The notes under the pieces: model-generated
What the model was told of the DNA's origin: nothing
Seen by the model: only the letters and a program-made list of their open reading frames with translations
Databases searched by the model: none
Source: Corythucha ciliata
Lineage: Eukaryota; Arthropoda; Insecta; Hemiptera; Tingidae
Assembly (NCBI GenBank): GCA_038030265.1
Contig: CM075943.1
Coordinates: forward strand, 2,480,001 to 2,544,000
Direction: 5' to 3'
DNA: 64,000 bases
Shown here: positions 23,118 to 31,778 of the stretch, in pieces
Layout: each line of letters opens with the position of its first letter
Numbering within the stretch: the stretch's first letter is position 1
Position numbers and translations under genes: made by a program

Positions 23118-24331
23118 TAACGTGGTTTGATTACTAATGAGAACTCAACATCAGTGAAATTCGAAGAAAGGCTTAATCACGAACTGCGCATTGAACTTTG
23201 GAGTGCATAGGACTTCGACGTGCAAGGGCCCGTCCTACGAACTTCACAATTTATTATAATCTTCCTAATTCGTCAGGGGGTAATTATCTTGCTGTTCGTG
23301 AGCTTCAAACCTTTGAATGATGAGATGAAATGAACTGACTTTGATTATTCAATACAGGTCTAGAGCAACCCTACACGTTCTATTTGGATCAGGCTGGCTT
23401 TCATTTAACGGATTCCTCGTAGACGTAATGTTACTTGATCCTCTGTGGACGTAATGAAGCTCCTATCTCTGAGGTCAGCCTAAGCAACTTCTGGTGCGTT
23501 TGTCTCCAACCCTAAAGGTGAAAACGAACGAATCCATTTTTCAATGAAGAGGAGGTTCCCTTCATTGATAGATTATGCAATGTTGTGCATGCTGGGAGGA
23601 GGGGGCGAAACTCGAAAAAGTAACGCGAAAAAGTAAAATGAAAAGGGAAAATAAAGTGACACTGATTTCTGCCCGAGGGACTATCTCCGAGGATTTATTG
23701 TTTCTAAACCGTTCGTCTCACAAGTCGAGGATCATTTAAGAACGGTGTTACTCCCGGGGGGGGGGGGATCACAACGTCCTGTATTGGGGAATTTTTTCGA
23801 AGCTTGAGGGTCGAAGAAAGGAGGGCCGGGCGAGGGCAATTTGTTCTCTTTTGTAAGAGTTAGCCTAAAGGGAGAGGGATATACTTGTTTTTTGTAAAAT
23901 AGAAACAGTTGTGTTTGGGGTTTCGCGTAAGGATTGGTATAAATGACAAAACAGGGACGTTCCGTATTCCGAAGATTGAGCAAGAACGATTTCTTTACTT
24001 AGAGGCCCCAATTCCCACATTTTCCTAGAAGCTCTACGGACCAACCATAATCCACCGACGGGGAGCACGTCACAGCTTGAAGAATCGTTTCTAATCCAGC
24101 CGTGGAGCCAGTGTAATCTCCTGAAATGTTTCATTTTCGAGAGATGATTTTTTTTTTTTTTTTCGCCGCATGGACTCCACAGAATGCCAACGAAAAGTGA
24201 ACTCTCTTTAAAGCTAGCGTTTTACTTCTAAGAAAAAATACGCTCTTCATTCCATGACAACTTTAACATTTGAGCTTCCTTTTCAAGGTGGAGGTGCCAT
24301 ACATAACGCTTTTTCTTTTTTGGCATTCTCT
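23118..24331. other. no gene supported
   Basis: Unique sequence between the Harbinger element and the P-type transposase. It has a G-run at 23757-23767 and a T-run near 24150. Short open frames show no domains. Confidence 0.4.
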
Positions 24332-25731
24332 TTAATGTACCACAGAATAAGATCTTAACTTTAAAAAATGGTTAATTATAAACTTTTTGAAAGGGTAGTA
24401 TAGTGCACAATTTGGGACTGTTATTACTAGGTCCGCAATCAATTTATCTACTGAGGACTTATGCCCATAGTGCAGAAGGTATTGTTCATAACGCCTACAG
24501 TACAGCTCGCAGTTAGCTATTATAAATAAAATATTTTCGTGGAAAACTTTGAGACCACCTTTGTCGGAATGAATTGTGAATAGTTTAAACTTATTATTAA
24601 CGGATGCCCAGTCACTAAGGATGAAATTTGTGCAATCTTCGCATACACTTCTCTTGAAATACGCATTTACGCAACACCCTGCAAGATAGTGCAATAGGTT
24701 CAAGTCGAACAGGCTAAAAAGCCTGTGGTTGAATACGTCTTCGCCTTTAACAGTTGGAAATGATGGTGAATTGTATGAGAATGTGAACGATGTATCTTCC
24801 ATTTGTTGGGGAGGATTTCGGATCTCGACGCTCAGAAAGTCCAGGAAAAACTCGTCGGCCTCGTTGTAGTAGTTCGTATTCTTGATTTTCGATACCATTT
24901 GGGACACTGTGATCAGTTTCAGGGCTTTCAGGCTTTGTGATGCTGTCGGTGTAGCGCCAGCTTTGCTCCTCACTTGTGAAAACACGTTCTCTAGAGAATC
25001 TTGGTTGAAACGGTGTATTAACATGAATTTCAAACGATCCTCAGCTAGGAGCAATTCTGAAAGATCCATCATAGACAGTGACGATAATATTAATCCGGTA
25101 TTGAGCGGTTTCCAGCCGGTCGGTCCTATTTGCATGTCTTCTCCTAACTGAAGAACGCAAAGCAGAAGTTGCATTTTTTTGTTTTTATTGTTGAGCGTGA
25201 TTCCTGTCTTCCTGTTCCTAGACGACACAAGTTCCCAGCCAGGAGGCTACGATTCTTATGAACCACGCTATTGCTGTAGCTTCTGCGGGTAGAAGCTTAA
25301 GGTCTACTGCTAACTCCAGAGCCACAGCAGTTTTTTCTGAAAAGAACCGTACTGCTGCCCCTACATTCATTTTTTGAAAATTTGAGGGCGCCATATCTTC
25401 CGGTTTTAGATGGTATAGTGTCCTAATTGGCTTGTTCATTTTTATTTCCAGATCCCATAGGTCCTTTACGTATTTCCCGCTAATGACAGGGGTCACAAAT
25501 TGATGTTGGCTTTGAACGTGTTGGGATAGCGTTATATCCTGGCATTGAATGGCATTTCTTAGGTTTTTGAAAATGTGACATGTGTCCGGAACTACGTAGA
25601 TTTGACGGTTTCCATTCACAAAAAAATTTTGTCTGTCGCCGTGTCGTTTGGCTTTTACCCCAAGGAGAGTCCACAGGCTAACGTTCTTGTGTCCCATGTC
25701 TGATGTCAGTGAGACGACGTGAAGATCACAA
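24332..25731 (-). pseudogene. P-element/THAP9-like transposase, C-terminal half
   Basis: Minus-strand continuation of a P-type transposase in two overlapping frames. The first (25731-25218) has VVSLTSDMGHKN, VVPDTCHIFKNLRNA and VGAAVRFFSEKTAVALE. The second (25228-24332) has GWKPLNTGLILSS, QDSLENVFSQVRSKAGATPT and the C-terminal LRSYSVVH. A frame shift at about 25225 lies where the first frame reads WLGTCVV, possibly a lost intron or an indel. Homology to the plus-strand core at 7449 begins abruptly at CDL near 25731, exactly where Polinton-like sequence starts. The matching N-terminal half in the same orientation lies in copy B (38760-39460), on the far side of the Polinton. Confidence 0.8.
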
Positions 25732-25958
25732 GAGTAGGTGTAAAAGGAGGATACAAGGGATAAAGACACCAAGGGGAGACGGGATAAAGGACATCAGGAC
25801 AACGCCACCACCCACAGTTCGCCCCCCGCCTCGCCCCCAGTTAGCTTTCGCCCCCGCCCACCCCCAGTTCGATGACCGCTCGGAGGGCACCCCCGCCACC
25901 AGTTTGCCCCCCCGCCGCCCATGAAATAAAACAAGTTGTCAGTTTAGATAAATTTTAT

Positions 25959-26245
25959 TTATACACAGCGGGTTTTTTTCCTAGGACTATCTTCAAAATG
26001 TACATTATATGTTCCGTCGTGTTCCCCGTCGTAGATAAGGTAGAGAGGAGGTCCGCCGATGTTGTACTTTGAGGCCAATTCGTGATTCATTGAATCGGTG
26101 AATCTTTGGGGTAGATAAACGTTGATCACCTTTCCTTCGTCAGACACTGAAGCGATGCATACAGGGCCAAACGTCCCCGTTGATCTGTAAATTAATCGCT
26201 GCACAAGATAGGGAACGTCGGGCACGTTGTAACAAACATCTGGCA
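25959..26245 (-). CDS. small Polinton-associated protein, paralogue 1
   Basis: About 90 residues of one open exon. A C-terminal block VINVYLPQRFTDSMN followed by LYLIYDG matches the layout of the protein at 26955-27476 (VYLPRRM...LYLICMG), so the two are paralogues. Small proteins with a V(Y/F)LPxR motif recur near arthropod Polintons and related viruses. Their function is unknown; a short beta-rich fold such as an OB fold is only a guess. The frame opens right after a TTGCCAG acceptor-like site and lacks a good ATG, so a first exon is probably missing from my model. An AATAAA lies about 10 bases beyond the stop. Confidence 0.5.
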
Positions 26246-26433
26246 ATTACGAAACAGTACGAAAGTTGGGGAGAATATTTTTAATTGACCAAACAAGGCA
26301 AAAATGATTTAAGATTGTTGCTCATATCTAAATGTCTGCAAATGGGCCAGTACGCCGAGCCCTAAAACGTTTAAAATTGTGCAACCTCCAAAATTGAAAG
26401 TGGTCCTTAGCGAGTTTCGGGCCCTGCATGTAG

Positions 26434-26441
26434 TATATAAG
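26434..26441 (+). promoter_or_regulatory. TATA box of the spliced proline-rich gene
   Basis: TATATAAG lies 28 bases before the ATG at 26469, and that ATG has a strong insect start context (ACAAAATGG). The spacing implies a very short leader. Confidence 0.6.
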
Positions 26442-26468
26442 CATGCAAGTGGCAGTGCATACAACAAA

Positions 26469-26820
26469 ATGGACCCTCGTCGGTTCTACGTCGCGGCGTA
26501 TATAATTAGCCGGGGGTCCTGCCATTGCTGGCGGGAGCACCCGGCTGACGAGGTCTTGGTAGCGCGAGTTATGCGGAGGTGGAGGAGGCGGCACGTAAGT
26601 AACATTCTGAATCAATTTTTGCCGAGATTCAACTTTCGCTTGTATGTAGAGAAGAGCCCAGCGCAGCCCGCCAGGACCCTCTCCGCCGCCCGGCCCTCCA
26701 GGACCCTCACCGCCGCCCAGCCCGCCAGGACCCTCACCACCACCCAACCCGCCTGCACCCTCGCCTCCTATGAGACCCGACTCGTCGGTTCAAGAGGAGG
26801 CGCTCGACCTACGGGTGTAA
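26469..26820 (+). CDS. spliced 98-aa proline-rich protein of Polinton 1
   Basis: Two exons are inferred. Exon 1 (26469-26594, 42 codons) ends at a consensus GTAAGT. A 55-base intron ends in a pyrimidine-containing stretch and TAG at 26649. Exon 2 (26650-26820) stays in frame to a TAA. Exon 1 encodes a basic segment with a Cys-His-Cys cluster and an Arg-rich end (MRRWRRRH). Exon 2 encodes four imperfect Pro-Gly-Pro-Ser-rich repeats and an acidic tail ending EEALDLRV. AATAAA at 26917-26922 follows. No homologue is recognised. The C-terminal LDLxV resembles the short motif by which some viral early proteins bind the corepressor CtBP, which is only a hint. The opposite strand has a Gly-rich open frame through the same repeats that I consider a shadow. 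Confidence 0.55.
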
Positions 26821-26954
26821 ATTGAACGTAAGATATTGCTACATTGATAATTTAGTTAGTTATAGAATTTACAATGTATTCATTTTTGTTACATGGAGAC
26901 AGCGATGAAGATACGTAATAAAAAATTGACAAAAGTCGTTTTCTAATCCTTATG

Positions 26955-27476
26955 CTATAAACTTAATTCAACTAAGTTTGCATTTTTCCTTTTTCCCATA
27001 CATATTAAGTATAAATTTGGGGCGTTATTGTACAGATGTATTTCGTCATCTGTCAAGCTGGTAGCCATTCTTCGAGGCAGGTACACCCAACAGTCTTCTC
27101 CGTTGAAGTCTATCAACGTTACAAGTCCCTCGCCGAATGAGGGATGTGTGCGTTTCTCAAATTTTTTTATAAAATATTTTTGTCTCGGAGTCAACTTACC
27201 CAATGCTTGTAGTTGAATGCATTTTGATGACTTTATTAGCTTTTCCAAGATCGTCACTGAAAAGAATAAAAATATTAGATTTATGTACACCTCTATTATG
27301 GTAACGGTCCGGTCACAAGCTCTATGTTCGCCATTGCATCCAAATCCATCGAAGCATCGTTGCATAGACACCACACAAACATAGAACTGGTGAACGTGCC
27401 TTTTTTACAAAAAAGTAATCTTACTTGTTAACTCCTTTGCGACGGAATGCAGTGCAGACACATTGAAGGCTTTCAT
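26955..27476 (-). CDS. small Polinton-associated protein, paralogue 2 (spliced)
   Basis: Exon 1 runs 27476-27425 from an ATG and ends in front of GTAAGA. Exon 2 runs 27256-26955 after TTTTCAG. Together they give 117 codons plus a stop without any frame break. The C-terminal half has DCWVYLPRRMATSLTDDE and LYLICMG, shared in pattern with the protein at 25959-26245. The N-terminal half has a basic stretch around RQKYFIKKFEKR. Function is unknown. Position in the accessory block beside the BIR and PC4-like genes suggests a role in expression or host interaction rather than in the capsid, which is inference. Confidence 0.6.
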
Positions 27477-27570
27477 TTATGTACCCAAAACGTCCATCCC
27501 CTCCAAACGTACAAAAGAAGTTGAATGCACCATTGACTTTAAAATAAATCTGATCGTCTCACCACGTCAC

Positions 27571-27954
27571 CGTTCGCAGTTCCGCATTCAAGTGAAAGTC
27601 AAGTTCACGAAGATCGCGGGCAACAGTTTGGCCTTAAAATGAATCACTTCTTTAGAGTATCCCCCCCCCGCCTATACTTTGATTTATAATAAAAGAATTC
27701 CGGTGGACCGGTCTTGCGTAAGCAGTTTGTTAACTCCCCCCCCCCCCGTTCACCGCAGATCTAGTGAAAGTTACTCGGTCAAGTTCATGCTAAAAAAAGA
27801 TCGCGGAATAAAAAGTAGCCCCGCCACGCTCCAAAAGTATGCGGAAATGACGACCCATCCTGACATTGACAGTTCTTTCGTTTCGTATATAAAGCCCTGC
27901 TGTTGTAAAACCAATGTCTCGAGTGGTGAAGCATCAGTCGTCGAAACTGTAAGT
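27571..27954 (+). promoter_or_regulatory. candidate promoter region with repeats and TATA box
   Basis: TATATAAAG at 27886-27894 is followed by an ATG at 27914 and a consensus GTAAGT donor at 27949, giving a first exon with only a 12-codon frame. Upstream, two diverged copies of a GTGAAAGT...TCAAGTTCA...GATCGCGG pattern lie at 27571-27620 and 27748-27808, separated by C-runs. It looks like a promoter with a mostly non-coding first exon; the downstream exon is not identified. Confidence 0.35.
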
Positions 27955-27992
27955 ATTCCCTATAGGATAATAAAAAAACACGTATTTTGTTT

Positions 27993-28421
27993 TTAATCAT
28001 TTATTGAAGGAGTATAGCTAGAAGAATTTACATACGCAATGTCTTGCTTAAGGGTATTATAATTATTTCGAATAATATAAAACATTGAGTTTATTAAATC
28101 AGATGCGTTACGCAAAAAAATTAGAGCACTTTTGCCAACTTCCAGGGTATGCGATTTTTTAAGAAGCACGCGCCGCCTTTTTTTACTCCAACGTTCGGTA
28201 GACAGTGTGATGGTGTTCCCAACGGTGATTAGAGAGGGAGAGCCGGTGCAAAGTTGACGTAGAATGTTGTCAAGCTGCGTTCGGAAAATGATCCACTCGT
28301 CATAACTTAGACTAATTTTATTATCCAAGTCACGGTAGATTACTAGCTCTGGGTGGGTGTCCTGCCAGGCATAACGCAGTTTCCCCAAGCCCCTTTTATC
28401 CCGTCGATAATTCTTTGCCAT
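27993..28421 (-). CDS. PC4-like protein
   Basis: A 142-residue product, taking the ATG at 28421 as start because it opens the conserved part; the frame is open further upstream but overlaps the BIR gene. LRYAWQDTHPELVIYRDLDN is followed by KISLSYDEWIIFRTQLDNIL, which resembles the end of the single-stranded-DNA-binding domain of transcriptional coactivator PC4 (ISL...EW...). The rest is basic. If correct, it would bind single-stranded DNA during transcription or replication of the element. The start overlaps the 3' end of the BIR gene by 79 bases. Moderate to low certainty on the family. Confidence 0.45.
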   Translation of the reverse strand: MAKNYRRDKRGLGKLRYAWQDTHPELVIYRDLDNKISLSYDEWIIFRTQLDNILRQLCTGSPSLITVGNTITLSTERWSKKRRRVLLKKSHTLEVGKSALIFLRNASDLINSMFYIIRNNYNTLKQDIAYVNSSSYTPSIND

Positions 28422-28903
28422 AGCGACGCGGGAGCAGGTCGAGTAATCAAATTCCTGATCTCGTTCAGTTCGGCAACGATACTGCGAAGAGGAAATTGTC
28501 GCTCGTGATGAAGTACTGAGGCAGTCCAGAACTCCTCTACGGTGAGTAGATGATTTGACCCGTTCCAAAGATTTTGCAGAAAAGTACACCTCTCGCCGCT
28601 ATGTTTGAAGTGTTCCTGTAGAGGCACGTCGGTCTTTTGCCAGTCTCCCAATGTAATTTTGCAACAGTAGCAAGTTACAAAATCACGATAGCCGCTGTAG
28701 TAAAAACCAGCCGAGGTTAGACACAAGGGTGAGATCCAGTCAATGGGCCAGTCATGAAAGGTCTGCACACGCCAACTCTCATTGATCAACTGATCGCTGT
28801 ATTCCAACATCTTGACTGAATGTTTGGAGCAATGATGATCTCTAGTTATGCAATTCTCCCCCACTTCAGGTAGAAAATAGGTCCTGTTTGCGAATCCAAG
28901 CAT
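28343..28903 (-). CDS. BIR-domain (IAP-like) protein
   Basis: A single baculoviral IAP repeat of about 70 residues in the middle of a 186-residue protein. Landmarks are VQTFHDWP, the GFYYSG turn, the zinc ligands in CYCC, then His 17 residues later in LQEHFKHSGERC and a final Cys, the last spacing one longer than usual. BIR proteins bind caspases or IAP antagonists and block apoptosis. No RING finger follows, so it could act as a caspase binder or regulator but not as a ubiquitin ligase. The start (ATG 28903) overlaps the integrase 3' end. The C-terminal 70 residues are basic and unrecognised. Polinton 2 is truncated before this locus. Probably captured from a host or a virus. Confidence 0.85.
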   Translation of the reverse strand: MLGFANRTYFLPEVGENCITRDHHCSKHSVKMLEYSDQLINESWRVQTFHDWPIDWISPLCLTSAGFYYSGYRDFVTCYCCKITLGDWQKTDVPLQEHFKHSGERCTFLQNLWNGSNHLLTVEEFWTASVLHHERQFPLRSIVAELNEIRNLITRPAPASLWQRIIDGIKGAWGNCVMPGRTPTQS

Positions 28904-29801
28904 TTTGCGAGCTGTCCATGTCAAGAAACTTGACCAAATAACGGTTCTTACTGCGTCGAATTACCCTTTCCACCAGAAATTCGTTCGGAAATAAGGTTTT
29001 TTTGAGTTCCTGAGCATAGAATCGCCCTTGAATGTCTCGGCCTGTCAAATCCTGCAGGAAGAAAAATGGAGGACTCGATGTAGCATTAATCTTGCTAATT
29101 TTAAAAGTTTCATTCGACCACATTCCTCGACTGGCCTTGGAGAAGAGTGAGCGAGTTTTCGAAATTCTCACGATATCGCCTACGCGAAATAACGCCGGCA
29201 TAGTTGATTGGCGGGGCGGACGATAAAGACGCTGTATAATGGCAGCCTCATCTTTTTTTGTCACATCAGCAGGTTTCATTCCATGAGCACGATGCACTCT
29301 ATTGTTGTATAAGCGAAGTAACGATGGTAAATCCTCAACCCACTTCCGTGAGCCACGTAGGGCCATAGATTTCCATATAAGAAGGCGAAGGGTGCGGTTG
29401 AATCTTTCCACTAGTGATGCCTTGATACCGCTAAAAGTCCAGTAGTGATTAATTCCATATCGCTCAAGCATTTCTTGGAATGGTTTGTTCAAAAATTCTC
29501 TGCCCTTGTCAGTGTGAAGAAGGCGAGGTTTTAAAAAGGGATGGTTTTTCAATACACTTTCAAATGCCGATGTAACCTCTCGACCAGTTTTTGTTTTGAG
29601 GGGGGTGGCAAACGCCATCTTAGAGCCCGCATCAATCATTGTCAAGATATAACGGTATCCCCTTTCAGCGTGCGATCCAATATCTAGTAGGTCTGCCTCT
29701 AGTAAATCATCAAAGACTCCCTTAATTTGAACTCGACTCCGAGGATAGTTGACTCTGGCCGGCGAGAAAAGCTCGTCGATTAATCTTTGTTTCACACCCA
29801 T
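28866..29801 (-). CDS. Polinton integrase with chromodomain
   Basis: A retrovirus-like DDE integrase of 311 residues that would insert the element's ends into host DNA. The start region has SPARVNYPRSRVQIKGVFDD, a block common in Polinton integrases. Catalytic residues are Asp in EADLLDIG (about residue 33), Asp in LHTDKGREF (about residue 92) and Glu in SLVERFNRTL, 35 residues later. The C-terminal end (FLVERVIRRSKNRYLVKFLD then WIRKQDL) is a chromodomain-like module. The ATG at 29801 follows two bases after the stop of the upstream gene. The zinc-binding HHCC region is absent, as in many Polintons. Looks intact. Confidence 0.92.
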   Translation of the reverse strand: MGVKQRLIDELFSPARVNYPRSRVQIKGVFDDLLEADLLDIGSHAERGYRYILTMIDAGSKMAFATPLKTKTGREVTSAFESVLKNHPFLKPRLLHTDKGREFLNKPFQEMLERYGINHYWTFSGIKASLVERFNRTLRLLIWKSMALRGSRKWVEDLPSLLRLYNNRVHRAHGMKPADVTKKDEAAIIQRLYRPPRQSTMPALFRVGDIVRISKTRSLFSKASRGMWSNETFKISKINATSSPPFFFLQDLTGRDIQGRFYAQELKKTLFPNEFLVERVIRRSKNRYLVKFLDMDSSQNAWIRKQDLFST

Positions 29802-29802
29802 T

Positions 29803-30987
29803 TTATGCAATATAGCCTTCGTTTAATAGCTCAGTAATGAGACTGCGAATCTCTTCCGGGTGAGAGGTATTTCCTGCCTGAGTGGAAGCCAACAAAAGTC
29901 TTAGGCGATCACAGATTTCGTTCGGCGATTTATACAATTCGACCCTGGGAAGACTCAAATCCGACAATCCCTCTCCTTCAATTGGTTGATTCTGTGATAG
30001 TAAAGTGCGATACTTTTTCCCCGTCGTATTGTAGGGCCGCATTTGTGAGAATCCTCGACGAGAAGCATTTGTCCGATGTATAATATCGCGATATGTGACC
30101 AAGTCAGACGTAGTATAATTATCGGGGCGATGAAGAAACAAAAGATTAATTAATCCCGGTGTAACTTTGTAATCAGCTCCGGGGATGTGAATTCCATGAC
30201 GGGAGAATTTTATAGGAACACTGCCCAAGTAGATTTCGCCCTGGGGTGTGACACGAGGGCCATATATTTTGTCAAGTGACTGAGCGGATGATCCTCCAAT
30301 CATTAGAGCATGAATAAAGGGACGAACGGACGGGTGAAGCTGTCGTAAATGGTCCTCCACAGATGCGCTGTCAGACATGGATACCTCCCGCAGCTGCTCT
30401 ATAAACGATTTTTCCTCCTCCTCCTCATCGTTTCGGATAGTTCCGTCGGAATCACCGTCGGACTCGCCGACGGGCACCGTGGGATATTCCAACGGAGGGC
30501 GTCGACGCGGGCGAGGTCGGGTAGCGTAGGGGGTTGAAGACGCTGCTGGGGGAGCCCAATCTGATGAGGTGGCGGGTTCGTGCTCCCAAACATCGGCGTC
30601 CCTGACAAATGAAGTTGTTTGTGGTCGTTTTGGCAGGCTAGTCTTGCGAGCGGTGGGTTCGTGCTCCCAAACATCAGCGTCAAATGAAGTTGTTTGCGGT
30701 AAACGTCGTTTTGGCATGCGAGCGGTGGGTTCGTGCTCCCAAACATCCCTGTCAAATGATTGCGGTGAAGGTCGTTTAGGCTGACTGGGTTTAACGGGTA
30801 AACTCTCTTTGCGGGCCTCGAGGGCCTGACTAATTGTCTCTAATGGTCGACTTATCGTTTCAAAAGTGCGACGTGCCGTTTCCCCCGCATGCTCAAGTTC
30901 ACCTCTAATCATTCGATGTTTTTTCTTGATACTCTCGCGAGCCCGAATAATGCGTTGAGTAAGTCTCTTCTTTGCCGGTGATTTCAT
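29803..30987 (-). CDS. DUF8207-like Polinton protein with DVWEHEP repeats
   Basis: 394 residues. N-terminus (1-60) is strongly basic and helical. Residues 75-150 carry three copies of a DVWEHEPTAR-type repeat separated by Lys/Arg/Pro spacers. An Arg/Pro-rich and then an acidic segment follow. The C-terminal half has DKIYGPRVTPQGEIYLG, VTPGLINLLFLHRP and YRDIIHRTNA, the pattern of the DUF8207 domain found in many arthropod Polinton proteins. Function is unknown. The basic head suggests nucleic-acid binding, and the position between the ATPase and integrase suggests a virion or terminal-DNA role. The second Polinton has only two repeat copies. Start is ATG 30987. Confidence 0.8.
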   Translation of the reverse strand: MKSPAKKRLTQRIIRARESIKKKHRMIRGELEHAGETARRTFETISRPLETISQALEARKESLPVKPSQPKRPSPQSFDRDVWEHEPTARMPKRRLPQTTSFDADVWEHEPTARKTSLPKRPQTTSFVRDADVWEHEPATSSDWAPPAASSTPYATRPRPRRRPPLEYPTVPVGESDGDSDGTIRNDEEEEEKSFIEQLREVSMSDSASVEDHLRQLHPSVRPFIHALMIGGSSAQSLDKIYGPRVTPQGEIYLGSVPIKFSRHGIHIPGADYKVTPGLINLLFLHRPDNYTTSDLVTYRDIIHRTNASRRGFSQMRPYNTTGKKYRTLLSQNQPIEGEGLSDLSLPRVELYKSPNEICDRLRLLLASTQAGNTSHPEEIRSLITELLNEGYIA

Positions 30988-31009
30988 GACTGAGCGCCGT
31001 ATCGATTGC

Positions 31010-31720
31010 TCACGATTCTAAATAGAGGTCAAATCCACATCGATACCGTCCTCCATTGACTGGTTTTTGCTTGTCGAGCACAAAGAAACGGCCATCACGC
31101 TTCCAGCACTGGCGCACCATATCGAGGAAGGCCTCCCATGACATATCCGATCCCACGTGATCAAGATATACGTGTTTCAAGTTGAGTACGTCTTGCGGAA
31201 AAAGAACCAGAAAATTAAGATTATCGCGAATTAAATGTTTTTGAATTTTTGTGTAACTCTGAGCCAAGTACAGTACGTCGAGACCCGCGTGTCGGCCCAT
31301 TGCAAAAAATTCACGGATTTTATCCTGCGGCGCCAGTATCAAGTCGTCAAATATTACAATCGAGTTGGGTTCAAGGTCGCTTGGAGACGGGATATTTTCA
31401 ATGTCAGACGATGCGTAGTAACCTATTTGAGGTGAAAGTCCCTTGAAGACTCGGTCGAGGAATCTGTACTTTGGCTGATTAAGAGTCCGGCTAAATACGT
31501 AAACACGCTCAAAACGTAGGCCTGTCTGCTCAATCAGTAGGGCTAGCATCGCGGTTGTTTTTCCCACTCCCGACGGACCTGTCAATGCCATTAGTAGAGG
31601 TGACGCCCCAAAAAGGCTTCCATGTCGCTGACCTCTGCCCCCCTCCTGTTGCGCAATTTCTTCGTCAATTGCCGCGTGAGGATTAACCTCTAGCCGTTCC
31701 TTCTGCTGAATGTAGCGCAT
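31010..31720 (-). CDS. A32-like genome-packaging ATPase
   Basis: A FtsK/HerA-superfamily ATPase of 236 residues, expected to pump element DNA into capsids. Walker A is GPSGVGKTTA (about residues 48-57), preceded by a hydrophobic strand. Walker B is NSIVIFDDLI (about residue 125), followed by GRHAGLDVLYLAQSY, typical of the A32/Polinton ATPase sensor region. Short length is normal for Polintons. A TATA-like TTATATCC lies 15-25 bases upstream of the ATG. Intact here, frameshifted in Polinton 2. Confidence 0.92.
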   Translation of the reverse strand: MRYIQQKERLEVNPHAAIDEEIAQQEGGRGQRHGSLFGASPLLMALTGPSGVGKTTAMLALLIEQTGLRFERVYVFSRTLNQPKYRFLDRVFKGLSPQIGYYASSDIENIPSPSDLEPNSIVIFDDLILAPQDKIREFFAMGRHAGLDVLYLAQSYTKIQKHLIRDNLNFLVLFPQDVLNLKHVYLDHVGSDMSWEAFLDMVRQCWKRDGRFFVLDKQKPVNGGRYRCGFDLYLES

Positions 31721-31778
31721 GACTAAAGCACCCGGATATAATGCAAAAGGTTTTAAATAAAAAGAAAAAATTGGGGTT

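Noticed and set aside
26328..26747. Gly-rich 139-codon minus-strand frame with GGGEGPGG repeats
   Set aside because: It is the reverse complement of the proline-coding exon; the plus strand has promoter, splice sites and poly(A) signal, while this frame has none.
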